From assembly GCA_032718475.1 (NCBI GenBank), contig JAUCBJ010006880.1, forward strand, positions 50,218 to 114,217: a DNA stretch of 64,000 nt, in the 5' to 3' direction. Below the pieces are notes generated by a model, which saw nothing but the letters and a program-made list of their open reading frames with translations, had not been told where the DNA came from and did no database searches. The translations under genes were made by a program, and so were the position numbers. The stretch comes from Nemertoderma westbladi (lineage: Eukaryota; Xenacoelomorpha; Nemertodermatida; Nemertodermatidae). Shown one piece after another: positions 21,263-31,837 of the stretch; position 1 is the first letter of the stretch, and every line of letters starts with the position of its first letter.

Positions 21263-21925
21263 CTAGTACCGGCCTTTGGGACTCCTCCGTCGCTCCCTAG
21301 AGTGACTCCTCCGTTTGGGAGACCGCGAACTCCGCCTACCTTCGCTCCTCTTCCTCCGCCCGTAGAGATCGCGTCGTAGATCCCTCGAGATCGGCTTGAG
21401 ATGCATAAAGTTACAGAAACCGCCGCGGGTGCATTCGCCCATCTCGTACTGCCGACAGCACGCTTCCCGGAAATCGGTGACCGGACTGAGTTCCGCATGG
21501 ATCGGCATCCCGTTGAACCACCGGTTGTTTAAATCGTTTACCGCCTTCTCCGCGTCTTCTTCTCGCCGGAACTTCACGTAAACCGAACCAACTAGATGAT
21601 CCCCCAAGTTATCGCAAACATTCATCTCCTCAACTTCGCCGTATTTATCCTCGAGTTCGACGAATATATCCTCGAAGAACTCGTCGTAATGTTCTTGCAT
21701 CTCGACGTCGGTGACTCCGGTAGTCAGTTGGGCCCCCTCCGAGCCCATCGCAGTCAACTGCGGGTTGCGGTACAGATTTGGGATCAGTATAGTCTGACTG
21801 AAAGTCGGTTTATTGTGCGTACGGGAACATCTGTCGCCATGACGACAGGCCCCGATCTTGAAATAAAACGAGCAATTAACTTTATCTTTTTCAGTACCGA
21901 AGATGGAAGCTAAATGTTCTGCCAT
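21263..21925 (-). CDS. U2AF1: Splicing factor U2AF 35-kDa subunit (U2AF35), intronless copy
   Basis: A full 220-residue U2AF35 in a single open frame. This small subunit of U2AF recognises the AG at 3' splice sites in the nucleus. The first CCCH zinc finger uses C18, C27, C33 and H37, with the conserved ACRHGDRCSR stretch. The U2AF-homology RRM spans about 65-147. The second CCCH finger uses C157, C165, C171 and H175, with GECTRGGFCNFMH. The tail (188-220) is a short arginine/serine region ending GRY, shorter than the ~240-residue vertebrate form and without its glycine run. The gene is usually multi-exonic in animals, so a single exon points to a retrocopy, either functional or recent; loss of introns in the only gene is the alternative. 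Local GC is higher than in the surrounding DNA. Confidence 0.9.
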   Translation of the reverse strand: MAEHLASIFGTEKDKVNCSFYFKIGACRHGDRCSRTHNKPTFSQTILIPNLYRNPQLTAMGSEGAQLTTGVTDVEMQEHYDEFFEDIFVELEDKYGEVEEMNVCDNLGDHLVGSVYVKFRREEDAEKAVNDLNNRWFNGMPIHAELSPVTDFREACCRQYEMGECTRGGFCNFMHLKPISRDLRRDLYGRRKRSEGRRSSRSPKRRSHSRERRRSPKGRY

Positions 21926-22362
21926 TCTGAAGAATTTGTGTCATTCAGCTGTCCTTAGCCTCAGGTGCGGATATTATTTTCAAATTTAAGAATCGGTACG
22001 CGGCACTGTCTGACAGTCAGACAGTACCGTACCGGTAGTACAGCAAACCAGTACTGCAGTAACTGCAAACTGCTAAATTCAGAAATTGAGTACCCGGTAC
22101 TATTTGAACATCAAATTATCAGTATACTGGACAAGTCCCTAAAAGGTGCCACCCTGCTCCATAGCGCGGGAAATTCAAATGATTGAAAGACATGTTATCT
22201 GTACTGGAAAGGGTGGCAGATCAGATCTGCCACCTATATATTTGCGGTAAATTCAAATCTGTTTTAATATTGAATACATGAATAGAGTAAGACTAATGTA
22301 ATTCATTGAATCAGAATAAATTATTCTTATCGGTTTAACTCACTCATCCGTTCAGCCGTTAA

Positions 22363-22907
22363 TGTAGGCGTTAATTTACCCTAATGGGTGAAGCTTACCT
22401 ATTTACATGGCTCGACCCAGAATATGTGCCTTTGCTATAAGAGGCTATGAAGCTCCATTGGCTGGACCCACAAATACTTGGACCAATGACAGTTCATTTA
22501 CATTCAATGTTGCTCTGCTATTGGTTTGTATTGTTATGATATATTTTGGGGCCCAGATCTAAAGACTATAAAAGCCTGAGTTTCAAGTTCATTATTCATT
22601 CGTAGCTTTGGGCTCAGCAAATTCATTTACCGCTGCTAGCGGCTACCTAGATTTGTTGGGAACCTAATAGGTTTATCTATAGTATACATTCATTATTATT
22701 TGGGTGTTTATATTGCTTGACTTTGAGATACATTATAAGTGGAATAGCCCTTCAATTGATCACGGTTAGTGTTTTCCGTATATTAGCCCGTTCGGGCCCC
22801 TGATGCTTTTCCCTTTGATGGACCTCTCAATCCAGTTCGTAGCCAGTAGCGCGTCATTTGATTGCTCCCGGCCAGCGCGAATCACAATGTTGTAAACCGG
22901 GCCAACA
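22363..22907 (+). repeat. 5' LTR of BEL/Pao element 1
   Basis: 545 bp, starting TGTAGGCGTTAATTTACCC and ending CCGGGCCAACA. A TATA-like ctataaaag at 22566-22574 is a plausible promoter for the genomic transcript. Matches 29430-29974 base for base as far as I can see. Confidence 0.93.
22566..22574 (+). promoter_or_regulatory. TATA-box-like element in the BEL 1 LTR
   Basis: ctataaaag lies about 200 bases into the LTR, preceding ctgagtttcaagttcattattcattcg-type sequence. Its position is suitable for driving retrotransposon transcription. The same site recurs in the 3' LTR near 29633. Confidence 0.55.
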
Positions 22908-23080
22908 TTAAGTAAATGAATTTGAGGCCATTTTAAACTTTTTCGATTAATAAATTGAATTTTCTATTTTATTAATTTATTTATTCTTCTTGATTGAATT
23001 ATAAAGCTTTATTAATCATACGTAACTTATTATTATTTTTACCGGTATATTATTTATGTTTCGTTCATAATTTGTTTAAT

Positions 23081-23440
23081 TACATGAACTGGTTATTGTT
23101 ATTATACCAGCGCTTGTGATTAAAAGGTTGATTATATTATTCAGTTCTGTTTTCTTTAAAATTTATATTAGGCTAAGATTACATGAACTGGTTATTGTTA
23201 TATCCCAGCGTATGTGATTGAATAGCTGATTATTACTATTACCGGTATAGTATTAATTTATGTTTTCTTTATAACTTTACTTTAAAAGATTACATGAACT
23301 GGCGATTTGTTATCCCAGCGCATGTGATTGAAAGCTGATTGATTATATTATTAATTTATGTTGACTGTATAACTTGATTTAATAGCCATTACATGAACTG
23401 GGGATTGTTATTATCCCGGCGCATGTGATTGCAACGGACA
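23081..23440 (+). repeat. Four ~100-bp tandem repeats in the BEL 1 leader
   Basis: Copies start at tacatgaactgg at about 23081, 23180, 23291 and 23390. Each continues with ttattgttat...cccagcgcatgtgattg. They sit between the 5' LTR and the Gag-Pol start, where packaging or translation-control signals of an LTR element lie. Confidence 0.8.
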
Positions 23441-23807
23441 TCATCACTAGCGATCTCCAAATAGGATCGCAATACAACCCTACTGTACTAAAACACTGAG
23501 TTTCATAAACTGAGTTTATACTGTTTACACCAGCGTATGAGAACGATTACTTAGGTAGTAACATAGCGACAAGCGCATAATTATTAGTAAAGAAGAACGC
23601 AGTCAATAACTTGTTTACAGGCACTGGGGTTTGTTTAAGAACCACAGCACCTGTGAATTAGTAAAACATTGAGAGCAACCAAACAAAGTATATTACATTA
23701 GATATCGCTCGGGTAAATATAGATTACACAAATAAACGTAACATAATAATATAAATAAATAAAATAAACTAAGAGTCAATCATATAACATCGAATAAGTA
23801 ATTCGTA

Positions 23808-26800
23808 ATGGATGAATCAAAAGCCGGTTCCTGTTCTGGGTATAACGAATCTACTTGGCCTGCAGTTTCAGCAATGCCTGCCGGTAGTGTATGGAATCCA
23901 GTGTATTCGCACATCGCACCTGAAAGATCATCAACTGTCACTCAGGTGCCACAAGTTCCGTATAACCACAACCCCCGAACATTAATCGACGACGAACATC
24001 AGTTACATTCGTTGATGACATCTCTAGGCCTAGGAGCGCCGGCGGCGAGATCGAGTCCAACAGATGACGTCCCCCAAGGTGGGAACCTGCCTGGACGAAG
24101 CAATATTCATGTACAACAACCGTTCCCAGTTTCAGAAAGCCAACATGGGCAGAAACCCGGACCAGTCTTGGCGGGAAATCCAGACAACCTCCATCACGGG
24201 GACTATGAGCTAGGCCTACCGGTAGCTGGTTTAATCAGCTCGGCGGATCCACAGCGAACACGTTTTAGGGCTGGTGTACGAACAGCAACTGGAAACGGGG
24301 AGTTACCAGTCAATGGAAGGGAGTTTAGCAGACAGGATGAGCAAACACAACAGGTAAGGTTTAGGCCTAAACGGCAATCAGAACAGGATAGAGGAAGCTA
24401 CACTGGGTATGATCAAATGCAACCTGGCCATCAGGTACCGGTATCGGCTAGCTGGTCAACTGAGGGACTGATGCCTCCAGGGGGCACCCACACCCCTCCT
24501 GCACGGAGCATCAGGCCAGGAAATAGCGACCAACACAATAGTGCACAACATAATAGGAATAATGTATATTTAGTACATGTCGTAGAGGAGATAGAAAATA
24601 TGAGCCAAACCATATTACAGGTGGAATCAAATTGCAAAGGGGCAATTGAAATTATAGATAGGACAGCTGGGCGTGATCTAGCACATTTACAACTAAATAA
24701 ATTGATTGAGTTGCAACAGGAAATAAGTAATTTCGTGAAAAATATATTTGACGGTAAATATGACACATGTCATGATATAATGGGGGAATCCAAGAGGGCG
24801 TGTGATGCAGCCACTTTATGCCGAGGGTGCATGCGTAAGTTGAGTGCATACATTGAAGCAGAAGACACATACAGTAGAATAAAATTTGCCCCTGGAAATC
24901 ATGGCAATAATAAGGTAACGAATAATAACTTATCACCGTTTCAAAGCTATGAGACAAACGCGGACCCTGCACTACCTGTAGGCAACCCTTCAGACATTCA
25001 TTACTGGATTCGCCATGAACAAAGACAGAATTTGCCCAGACCAATACCGATAAAGTATCGGGGCGAGCCATTAGAATGGTTAAACTTTAAACAAAGGTTC
25101 TTTCAGCAGGTCCATAATACGATTTTGGCACCACAGGAAAAGTTAGTACATTTACTACAATTTTTGGATGGCTCACCATTGGAACTGATAAAGCATTTAG
25201 AAGGGCAAGGTGAAGAAGGATATATGGAAGCATGGCAAGAGCTAGAGGAACGTTTTGGAAACCCAGTCAGAATTATTAACGATTCCATAAGAAATTTGTT
25301 GGCGGGAAAAAGTGTGGAAACACCAGTAGAAATTCAGGCATATTCTGATAAAGTGAACAGAACGGCAAAGACCCTTGCTGCATTACAGAGACCACACGAA
25401 TTGAACAGCCAACGCAATATTACTGAGATTGCTAGTAAATTACCTTACAAAATATATGACAAATGGCTGAGGAAAGTCGATGCAATGGAGGAAAGCGGTT
25501 CCTATCCGAAATTAGAAGAGCTGGCATCATGGCTAAAGAAGGAAGCTCGAATAATTAACAGCACAGCTGCAAAAGAATATAGAGAGAGACATCATAGTGA
25601 TAGTTATAAGCGGAATAAAGATAACGACCCACAGTTTTTAGTTAAGTCAGGTAAAGTATCTTCATATAGTACCCAGATTACGCAACTGAAGGATGGACAG
25701 TCGATTAAATATCCCAATAAGATACCAAAGGCACTAAACCAGGTAAAGAGGATACGTTATACTTGCATATTGTGCAGGTCAACCGATCACTCTTTACTTA
25801 AGTGCCCAAAGTATAAAGAGATGGAACCACATGAAAGGAAGGAGCATGTAGAAAGAGATGGACGATGTTATCGCTGTTTGTCCAGGGGTCACTGTGTGGA
25901 GTCTTGTACAGGGAAATGGGGCTGCTTAGTTTGCGGTAGTACCATGCACCACACATTCTTGCATGGAGCCAATGGAGCCAAGTTAAATAAAGATGAAGTC
26001 ATAACAGAAAAGGCCGCCGAAGTTAACTTCATAGGGGCAGAGACAGTCAATGCTGAAGATGACATTTTATCGGAGCAAGAGGACGAACGTGATGCCATGA
26101 TAAGCAATCTGTGTCCGGTGTATGCCACAATAATCGAAAAGTATCTGAGAGAGAGAGTCATGTTCCAGATTGTTCCCATCAGTGTGAAACTACCAATGGG
26201 AAGGGGTTGGACTACAACCTTAGCAGTGTTGGATCCTTGCTCAGGAGGGACATTTATGGATAGAGAGACAGGCAAACTTCTGGGAATAAAAGGTAGTTTG
26301 AGACCATTGACCATGAGAACACTGAATAAATCAGAAAAGACTGCCGATTATGTTGAGTGTGCAACAGTGACGATTTCATCAACGGAAAAGGACAGTAGTT
26401 TTTCATCAAGTATTTCGGAAGTATTTCTTATCAAAGACATGAACATTACATATAATAAGGAACAGAGAGAAGCATGGCAGAGGTCAGAAGCATTGCGACA
26501 CATACCTTTTGGAAATCAGGCTGTAGAGATTCCAAAAGTAACTATGCTGATCGGGCAGGATAACCCACAGTGTTTGCAACAGCTGGACAGTGAATACCCA
26601 GGAGGATTAAAAGCATATCCACATGCTATTAGAACCATATTTGGGTGGACATTAGAGGGACCTGATTGCAGCAATAGAGAGGGATTTAATGACCCGAATA
26701 GTCCAGGAATATCCACATACTTTATAGATCCTATGGATCTCATCGACAAGGTGAAAAATAATGATGATTGGGTAAGAATCATGTGGGAAAGATACTTCCA

Positions 26801-28514
26801 ATTAGAAACTCATGGAACAACTTCTAGAAAAGAAGGTATATCATTAAATGATAGAAAAGCAATACAAATACTAGAACAAACCACGAGGAAACTTGAGAAT
26901 GAAAATCGATATGAAGTAGGGATGTTGTGGGTGAATGACCAACTCCCATTGGTAAATAACAAGGCCCTAGCAGTAAAGAGGTTAAGGCAACTGGAGAAGC
27001 GACTACTGAAGAATCCCGAATATCATAAATTATTTCAAGCAAAGATAACTGATTATCTAGATAAGGGCTATGCCAAAAAATTGACGAAAGAAGAACAGAT
27101 TCATGGTGACCGCACAAATTATATACCAACACATTATGTGGAAGAACCCCGTAAACCAGGTAAGATACGGGTGGTGAATGATGCAGCGGCATGCTTCAAA
27201 GGCACATCATTAAATGAACAATTATTGGATGGCCCGAACACATATAATATGTTGACAGGGGTAATACATAACTTCAGAAAAGACAAGGTGGCCTTTGCTT
27301 GTGATATCAAGGAAATGTTCCACCAAATAAGAACTACAAAAAGAGATTCGGATTCACTTCGATTTCTGTGGTATGAGGGTGAAATTGATCCAGGAGAGGA
27401 TTCATATGATGTGATGGTAATGTTGGTCTACATATTTGGAGCTACATGCTCACCATGCGTAGCCACCTATACTGTAAGACGGACAGCCAGAGATAATGCG
27501 GAAAAGTTCCCCATTGAGGTACTAAAGATGGTAGAGAAAGGGTTTTACGTAGATGATGGCATGAATTCATGCAAAGATGTTCAAACTGCAACCAAACTTG
27601 CTACAGATTTAATACGATGTTTAGCATTAGGAGGCTTTATGGTGACAAAATTTGTTAGCAATAGCAAAGAATTCCTAAAAGCATTACCAGCAAGCAAGCG
27701 AAACGACACAAATCTTAACCTAGACTTAGATGATCTGCCTGTCACAAGAGCATTAGGAGTATATTGGAATGCAGAAGAGGATTATTTGCAGTTTAAGATC
27801 GAGCCTAAGAAGGAGGCTTCGTCAAAACGGGAATGTATCTCAATATTGAATTCGCTGTTTGACCCGATAGGACTTGTATCACCAATAACCTTATCGGGGA
27901 AAATTATCGTCAGAAAGATGTGGGAGGAAGGTGTAAGTTGGGATGAGTTGTTGCCTGATAACATCCAAAAACAATGGACAAAATGGGTAAAGGAGTTGGC
28001 AGAATTATCAGAGTTTAAAATCCCACGGTGCTACTTCATAGCGAGAGAGGAAGCTGATATTCTAGAACTACATGTATATTCCGATGCTTCAAGTATAGGT
28101 TATGGTGCAGTGATATTTCTTAGAAAAGTTTCAATGGATGGTGGTAAGGTAGAGGTAGCTCTGGTCACAGCCAAGAGCCGCGCTGCGCCCATAGTTCCCG
28201 TAACAATTCCAAGACTAGAACTCATAGCAGCTCTTTTAGGCGTGCGAATGAGTACGCAGCTAGTAGAAGAACTGGACCTACCAATAGATGATGTCCACTT
28301 TCATACAGACTCGATAACAGTACTACAATATCTTAACAATCCAGTGAAACGTTTTAAGACTTTCATTGCTAAACGCGTATTTGAAATACAACAGCATACA
28401 GATATGTTAGGCGGAATAATTGGAAAGCAACCTAAATGGATTGGTTCAAGGTGGGCGGCAACAGATGGAAAGTTTTTTTTCTCCGATTTATTCAAGGTGG
28501 GCGGCGAGAATTAA
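23808..28514 (+). CDS. BEL/Pao Gag-Pol polyprotein, truncated before integrase
   Basis: An open 1568-codon frame. Residues 1-280 are unassigned and proline/glutamine-rich. A BEL gag-like block (DUF1759 type, YRGEPLEWLNFKQRFF) lies around 410-560. Three zinc motifs lie near 653 (CILCRSTDHSLLKC), 687 (CYRCLSRGHCVESC) and 706. The protease region near 807 reads LDPCSGGTFMD, so the usual D-S/T-G triad is D-P-C, which may impair catalysis. RT follows, with VVNDAA near 1121, FACDIKEMFHQ near 1163 and FYVDDG near 1246. RNase H has VYSDASS near 1423 and FHTDS near 1500. The frame then ends in a short unrelated-looking tail; no HHCC finger or D-D-E integrase core is present before the 3' LTR. A 15-bp repeat (ttcaaggtgggcggc, 28445 and 28491) marks the likely rearrangement point. 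Confidence 0.88.
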   Translation: MDESKAGSCSGYNESTWPAVSAMPAGSVWNPVYSHIAPERSSTVTQVPQVPYNHNPRTLIDDEHQLHSLMTSLGLGAPAARSSPTDDVPQGGNLPGRSNIHVQQPFPVSESQHGQKPGPVLAGNPDNLHHGDYELGLPVAGLISSADPQRTRFRAGVRTATGNGELPVNGREFSRQDEQTQQVRFRPKRQSEQDRGSYTGYDQMQPGHQVPVSASWSTEGLMPPGGTHTPPARSIRPGNSDQHNSAQHNRNNVYLVHVVEEIENMSQTILQVESNCKGAIEIIDRTAGRDLAHLQLNKLIELQQEISNFVKNIFDGKYDTCHDIMGESKRACDAATLCRGCMRKLSAYIEAEDTYSRIKFAPGNHGNNKVTNNNLSPFQSYETNADPALPVGNPSDIHYWIRHEQRQNLPRPIPIKYRGEPLEWLNFKQRFFQQVHNTILAPQEKLVHLLQFLDGSPLELIKHLEGQGEEGYMEAWQELEERFGNPVRIINDSIRNLLAGKSVETPVEIQAYSDKVNRTAKTLAALQRPHELNSQRNITEIASKLPYKIYDKWLRKVDAMEESGSYPKLEELASWLKKEARIINSTAAKEYRERHHSDSYKRNKDNDPQFLVKSGKVSSYSTQITQLKDGQSIKYPNKIPKALNQVKRIRYTCILCRSTDHSLLKCPKYKEMEPHERKEHVERDGRCYRCLSRGHCVESCTGKWGCLVCGSTMHHTFLHGANGAKLNKDEVITEKAAEVNFIGAETVNAEDDILSEQEDERDAMISNLCPVYATIIEKYLRERVMFQIVPISVKLPMGRGWTTTLAVLDPCSGGTFMDRETGKLLGIKGSLRPLTMRTLNKSEKTADYVECATVTISSTEKDSSFSSSISEVFLIKDMNITYNKEQREAWQRSEALRHIPFGNQAVEIPKVTMLIGQDNPQCLQQLDSEYPGGLKAYPHAIRTIFGWTLEGPDCSNREGFNDPNSPGISTYFIDPMDLIDKVKNNDDWVRIMWERYFQLETHGTTSRKEGISLNDRKAIQILEQTTRKLENENRYEVGMLWVNDQLPLVNNKALAVKRLRQLEKRLLKNPEYHKLFQAKITDYLDKGYAKKLTKEEQIHGDRTNYIPTHYVEEPRKPGKIRVVNDAAACFKGTSLNEQLLDGPNTYNMLTGVIHNFRKDKVAFACDIKEMFHQIRTTKRDSDSLRFLWYEGEIDPGEDSYDVMVMLVYIFGATCSPCVATYTVRRTARDNAEKFPIEVLKMVEKGFYVDDGMNSCKDVQTATKLATDLIRCLALGGFMVTKFVSNSKEFLKALPASKRNDTNLNLDLDDLPVTRALGVYWNAEEDYLQFKIEPKKEASSKRECISILNSLFDPIGLVSPITLSGKIIVRKMWEEGVSWDELLPDNIQKQWTKWVKELAELSEFKIPRCYFIAREEADILELHVYSDASSIGYGAVIFLRKVSMDGGKVEVALVTAKSRAAPIVPVTIPRLELIAALLGVRMSTQLVEELDLPIDDVHFHTDSITVLQYLNNPVKRFKTFIAKRVFEIQQHTDMLGGIIGKQPKWIGSRWAATDGKFFFSDLFKVGGEN

Positions 28515-28727
28515 CTGACGTAATAAAAGCTACAGTAGAGAAAATGATTTGGACTAAGGAAACATACTGTAATATTTAGTAAATTTATATAACTTTACTG
28601 GTTACTACTTTTGACATTGGTAAAATGTAAAGTAAAATGAAAATGTGTATTTGAATTTAATTAACCCAATTGATCTATATACCGGTACCTTTGTTTAAGG
28701 TAATCTAAATTGATAAACATGATGCTT

Positions 28728-29030
28728 TTAGCCCTCTGTTCTTACGTAGAACAAACGATTATTATTTGTGCCTTATTTGTACAAACGATGCTAAATTATT
28801 CTGCGTTTTTTTTAATTTAGCCCTCCGTTCGCAAAGAACAAACGAATATTTTGCTCTTCGAGCAACCGATGCTTTAGCTTTTAGTAATATAAGCTTTAGC
28901 CCTCTGTTCATATAGAACAAACGAAATATCTGCCTTTATGGCAAACGATGCTTCAGCAACATCTTTAGCCCTCTGTTCATTAAGAACGACCGAATATTTA
29001 TGCCCTGGTGGCGAACGATGCTTGAGCCAT
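28728..29030 (+). repeat. Tandem repeats between BEL 1 Pol and 3' LTR
   Basis: Four copies of a ~70-85-bp unit start with ttagccctctgttc at about 28729, 28817, 28896 and 28964. Each contains a small inverted motif (gttc...gaac) and ends aaacgatgctt. They lie where integrase and 3' untranslated sequence would be expected. Confidence 0.75.
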
Positions 29031-29429
29031 GTCTCATTGATATGTACTGTACGTACATATATTGTACATTATATATATTATTCCAAGTTATATTATAGTA
29101 ATATCGCACTAATTATTCGTTAGCGTTTAAGTATAGAAGATATACTGTATATAGTGATTTATGTTCAAATTATGTGCTATGAACTATCAGTTACATCGGT
29201 AAACTATAATGATGTTATGAATGTTCTGTAATTTTCGATTTTATTGTGCATTAGGCATACATATTGTAAGTATATAAATATAAATGATTCTACATTAATT
29301 TGATTGTTGTTGATACATTATTTAGATAGATAATTAGTGAATAATTGTTGAGGTTTAATTTGTCTAGGGATAATTTAACGCTGTTTATTGTTGTTAGTGA
29401 GAAGTCAGTGACTTCTGATGGGCGGTTAA

Positions 29430-29974
29430 TGTAGGCGTTAATTTACCCTAATGGGTGAAGCTTACCTATTTACATGGCTCGACCCAGAATATGTGCCTTT
29501 GCTATAAGAGGCTATGAAGCTCCATTGGCTGGACCCACAAATACTTGGACCAATGACAGTTCATTTACATTCAATGTTGCTCTGCTATTGGTTTGTATTG
29601 TTATGATATATTTTGGGGCCCAGATCTAAAGACTATAAAAGCCTGAGTTTCAAGTTCATTATTCATTCGTAGCTTTGGGCTCAGCAAATTCATTTACCGC
29701 TGCTAGCGGCTACCTAGATTTGTTGGGAACCTAATAGGTTTATCTATAGTATACATTCATTATTATTTGGGTGTTTATATTGCTTGACTTTGAGATACAT
29801 TATAAGTGGAATAGCCCTTCAATTGATCACGGTTAGTGTTTTCCGTATATTAGCCCGTTCGGGCCCCTGATGCTTTTCCCTTTGATGGACCTCTCAATCC
29901 AGTTCGTAGCCAGTAGCGCGTCATTTGATTGCTCCCGGCCAGCGCGAATCACAATGTTGTAAACCGGGCCAACA
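29430..29974 (+). repeat. 3' LTR of BEL/Pao element 1
   Basis: 545 bp, apparently identical to 22363-22907, followed by the target duplication gttaa at 29975-29979. Confidence 0.93.
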
Positions 29975-30951
29975 GTTAATGTTTGATTTATCTATTCTGG
30001 GACTTCAAGCAGCACGTGAACAACTACACCAGCACGTTAACTAGCCTGGGGCTTCGAGCACCACGTGAACAACTAAACTGACTAGTTAACTAGTCTGGTA
30101 CATGTCTGGGACAGATATAGCAGTATAGGCAGAAGCATTATCTGTTGTTATTACAGTAGGCCTACCTGCGATATATTTTACTATCAGATCCCTGCCATAT
30201 TGTTATAATTATAATGTTCTGATGTAATTATTACTGATACATGAAGCAAATAATAAATGTTCTTTACATTTTACTGCTAGAAGTTAAGCCAAATCCCCCG
30301 ACCCCCCCCCCCCCCTCCTCAATTTGCAATTTTGCTCGAAGTCTCAGACTAGTAAACCAGTCAGCTTATAGTTGTTCACGTGCTACTGGAAGTCCCAGAC
30401 TAGTTAACGTGCTGGTTTGGTTGTTCACGTGCTGCTCGTAGTCCCAGACTAGGTAACCAGCCAGTTTAGTTGTTCACATTGTGCTTTATGACCAAGACTA
30501 GTTAACTAACGTCAGGTTTAGTTAGTTGTTCACGTGCTGCTCGAAGTCCCAGAATAGATAAAACAACAACAATAACGGCATGAGTGAGTTAAACCGATAA
30601 GAAATAATTTATTCTGATTCAATGAATTACATTAGTCGTACTCTATTCATGTAGGCCTGCCTATTCAATGTTAAAACAGATTTGAATTTACCGCCAAAAT
30701 ATAGGTAGCAGTAGCAGATCTGATCTGCCACCCTTTCCAGTACAAATTACATGTCTTTCAATGATTTTAATTTCCCACGCAGTGGAGCAGGGTGGCACCT
30801 TTTAGGGACTTGTGTATACTGGTAGGGCCTAATGCTGTAATGCAGTACAGCGACAGTATATGGCTGTATGGGATAGTCTACAGTAGATCCGAATCGGTAT
30901 ACACCACCTCTGTACGTACACTTACTGTACTACAGGCAACATACAGACATA

Positions 30952-31837
30952 TACACCATGTCCTGGAATATAGTGTCGTTATTCAGGTACCTGCCCCCCC
31001 CCCCCCCCACAATTTTTCTACAAATCTTAATGAGATTGCATGAAATTTGAAACAGAGATAGTTTCACCTCCCTCCTCCTCCGTGGGTGAGCCAGAATTTT
31101 TATTTTTGACTTCAATCTTTAGCTACAAGTGTTTGAAAAAGGTGTCTCCGGCGATATTTCACAGGTCACAGTGCTATCATGATTCAACCTTAATGTGATT
31201 TGATGGTACCCATGCAAGGATTCCAAATATGTAAAGACATTTGAATTTGGTTGGGAAATAGCTGAGATATGGGGATTCGAATGTTGCATGTTTTTGCTTC
31301 CCCTGCAGGCTATTTATTCTATTTAATAAATGTACCATATTCTAGAACATTTTGTTTATTCCATACGTAGCTGGGCAACAATGTAATGTAGCTATTCATA
31401 AATAAACAAAGTGTTCTAGAATATGGTACATTTATTAAATAGAATAAATGGCCTGCAGGGAAAGCAAATACATGCAACATTTGAACGCTCATATCTCAGC
31501 TATTTCCCAACCAAATTCAAATGTTTTTACATATTTGGAATCCTTGCATGAGTAGCTTTCTATTGGTACCATCAAATCACAATATGGTTGAAGAATGATT
31601 GCACTGTGACCTGTGAAATATCGCCGGAGACACCTTTTTCAAACATTTGTAGCTAAAGATTGAAAGCAAAAATAAAAATTCTGGCTCACCCACGGAGGAG
31701 GAGGGAGGTGAAACTATCTCTGAGAATTTCAAATTTCAATACAATTTCATGCAATCTCATTAAGATTTGTAGAAAAATTCGGGGGGGGGGGGGGGCAGGT
31801 ACATGAATAACGCCACTATATTCCAGGACATGGTGTA
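30952..31837. mobile_element. Long hairpin element (0.9 kb, ~410-bp arms)
   Basis: The left arm (tacaccatgtcctggaatat at 30952) and right arm (atattccaggacatggtgta ending 31837) are inverted copies along nearly their full length. Even the C run near 30992-31009 is mirrored by a G run at 31783-31797. Only ~40 bp at the centre (around 31365-31400) is unpaired. There is no coding capacity. This is a MITE- or foldback-type element able to form a very long RNA hairpin if transcribed. Confidence 0.75.

Larger units (their letters stand above)
22363..29974 (+). mobile_element. BEL/Pao LTR retrotransposon 1 (integrase-less, young)
   Basis: Two 545-bp LTRs (TGTAGGCG...GGCCAACA) flank a 1568-codon Gag-Pol frame. 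A 5-bp target duplication, gttaa, lies at 22358-22362 and 29975-29979. The LTRs appear identical by eye, so insertion was recent. The family follows from the RT, the BEL-type gag region and the 5-bp duplication. Pol ends after RNase H and the integrase is missing. No convincing tRNA primer site follows the 5' LTR directly, and the purine tract before the 3' LTR is weak (ctgatgggcgg). Confidence 0.9.
22120..30821. mobile_element. Foldback element C, interrupted by a BEL/Pao retrotransposon
   Basis: Outer arms starting cagtatac...caagtccctaaaaggtg at 22120 and ending caccttttagggact...gtatactg at 30821 are inverted copies. Removing the LTR element and one gttaa copy joins 22120-22362 to 29980-30140, restoring a continuous left arm that matches the right arm (about 30330-30821) all the way through. 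The inner arms hold tandem repeats of ~50-60 bp (cacgtgaacaact...ctagttaactagtctggg), about two copies on the left and four on the right. The empty element would be near 1.09 kb. It has no coding capacity. Its age exceeds that of the LTR element inserted in it. Confidence 0.7.
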
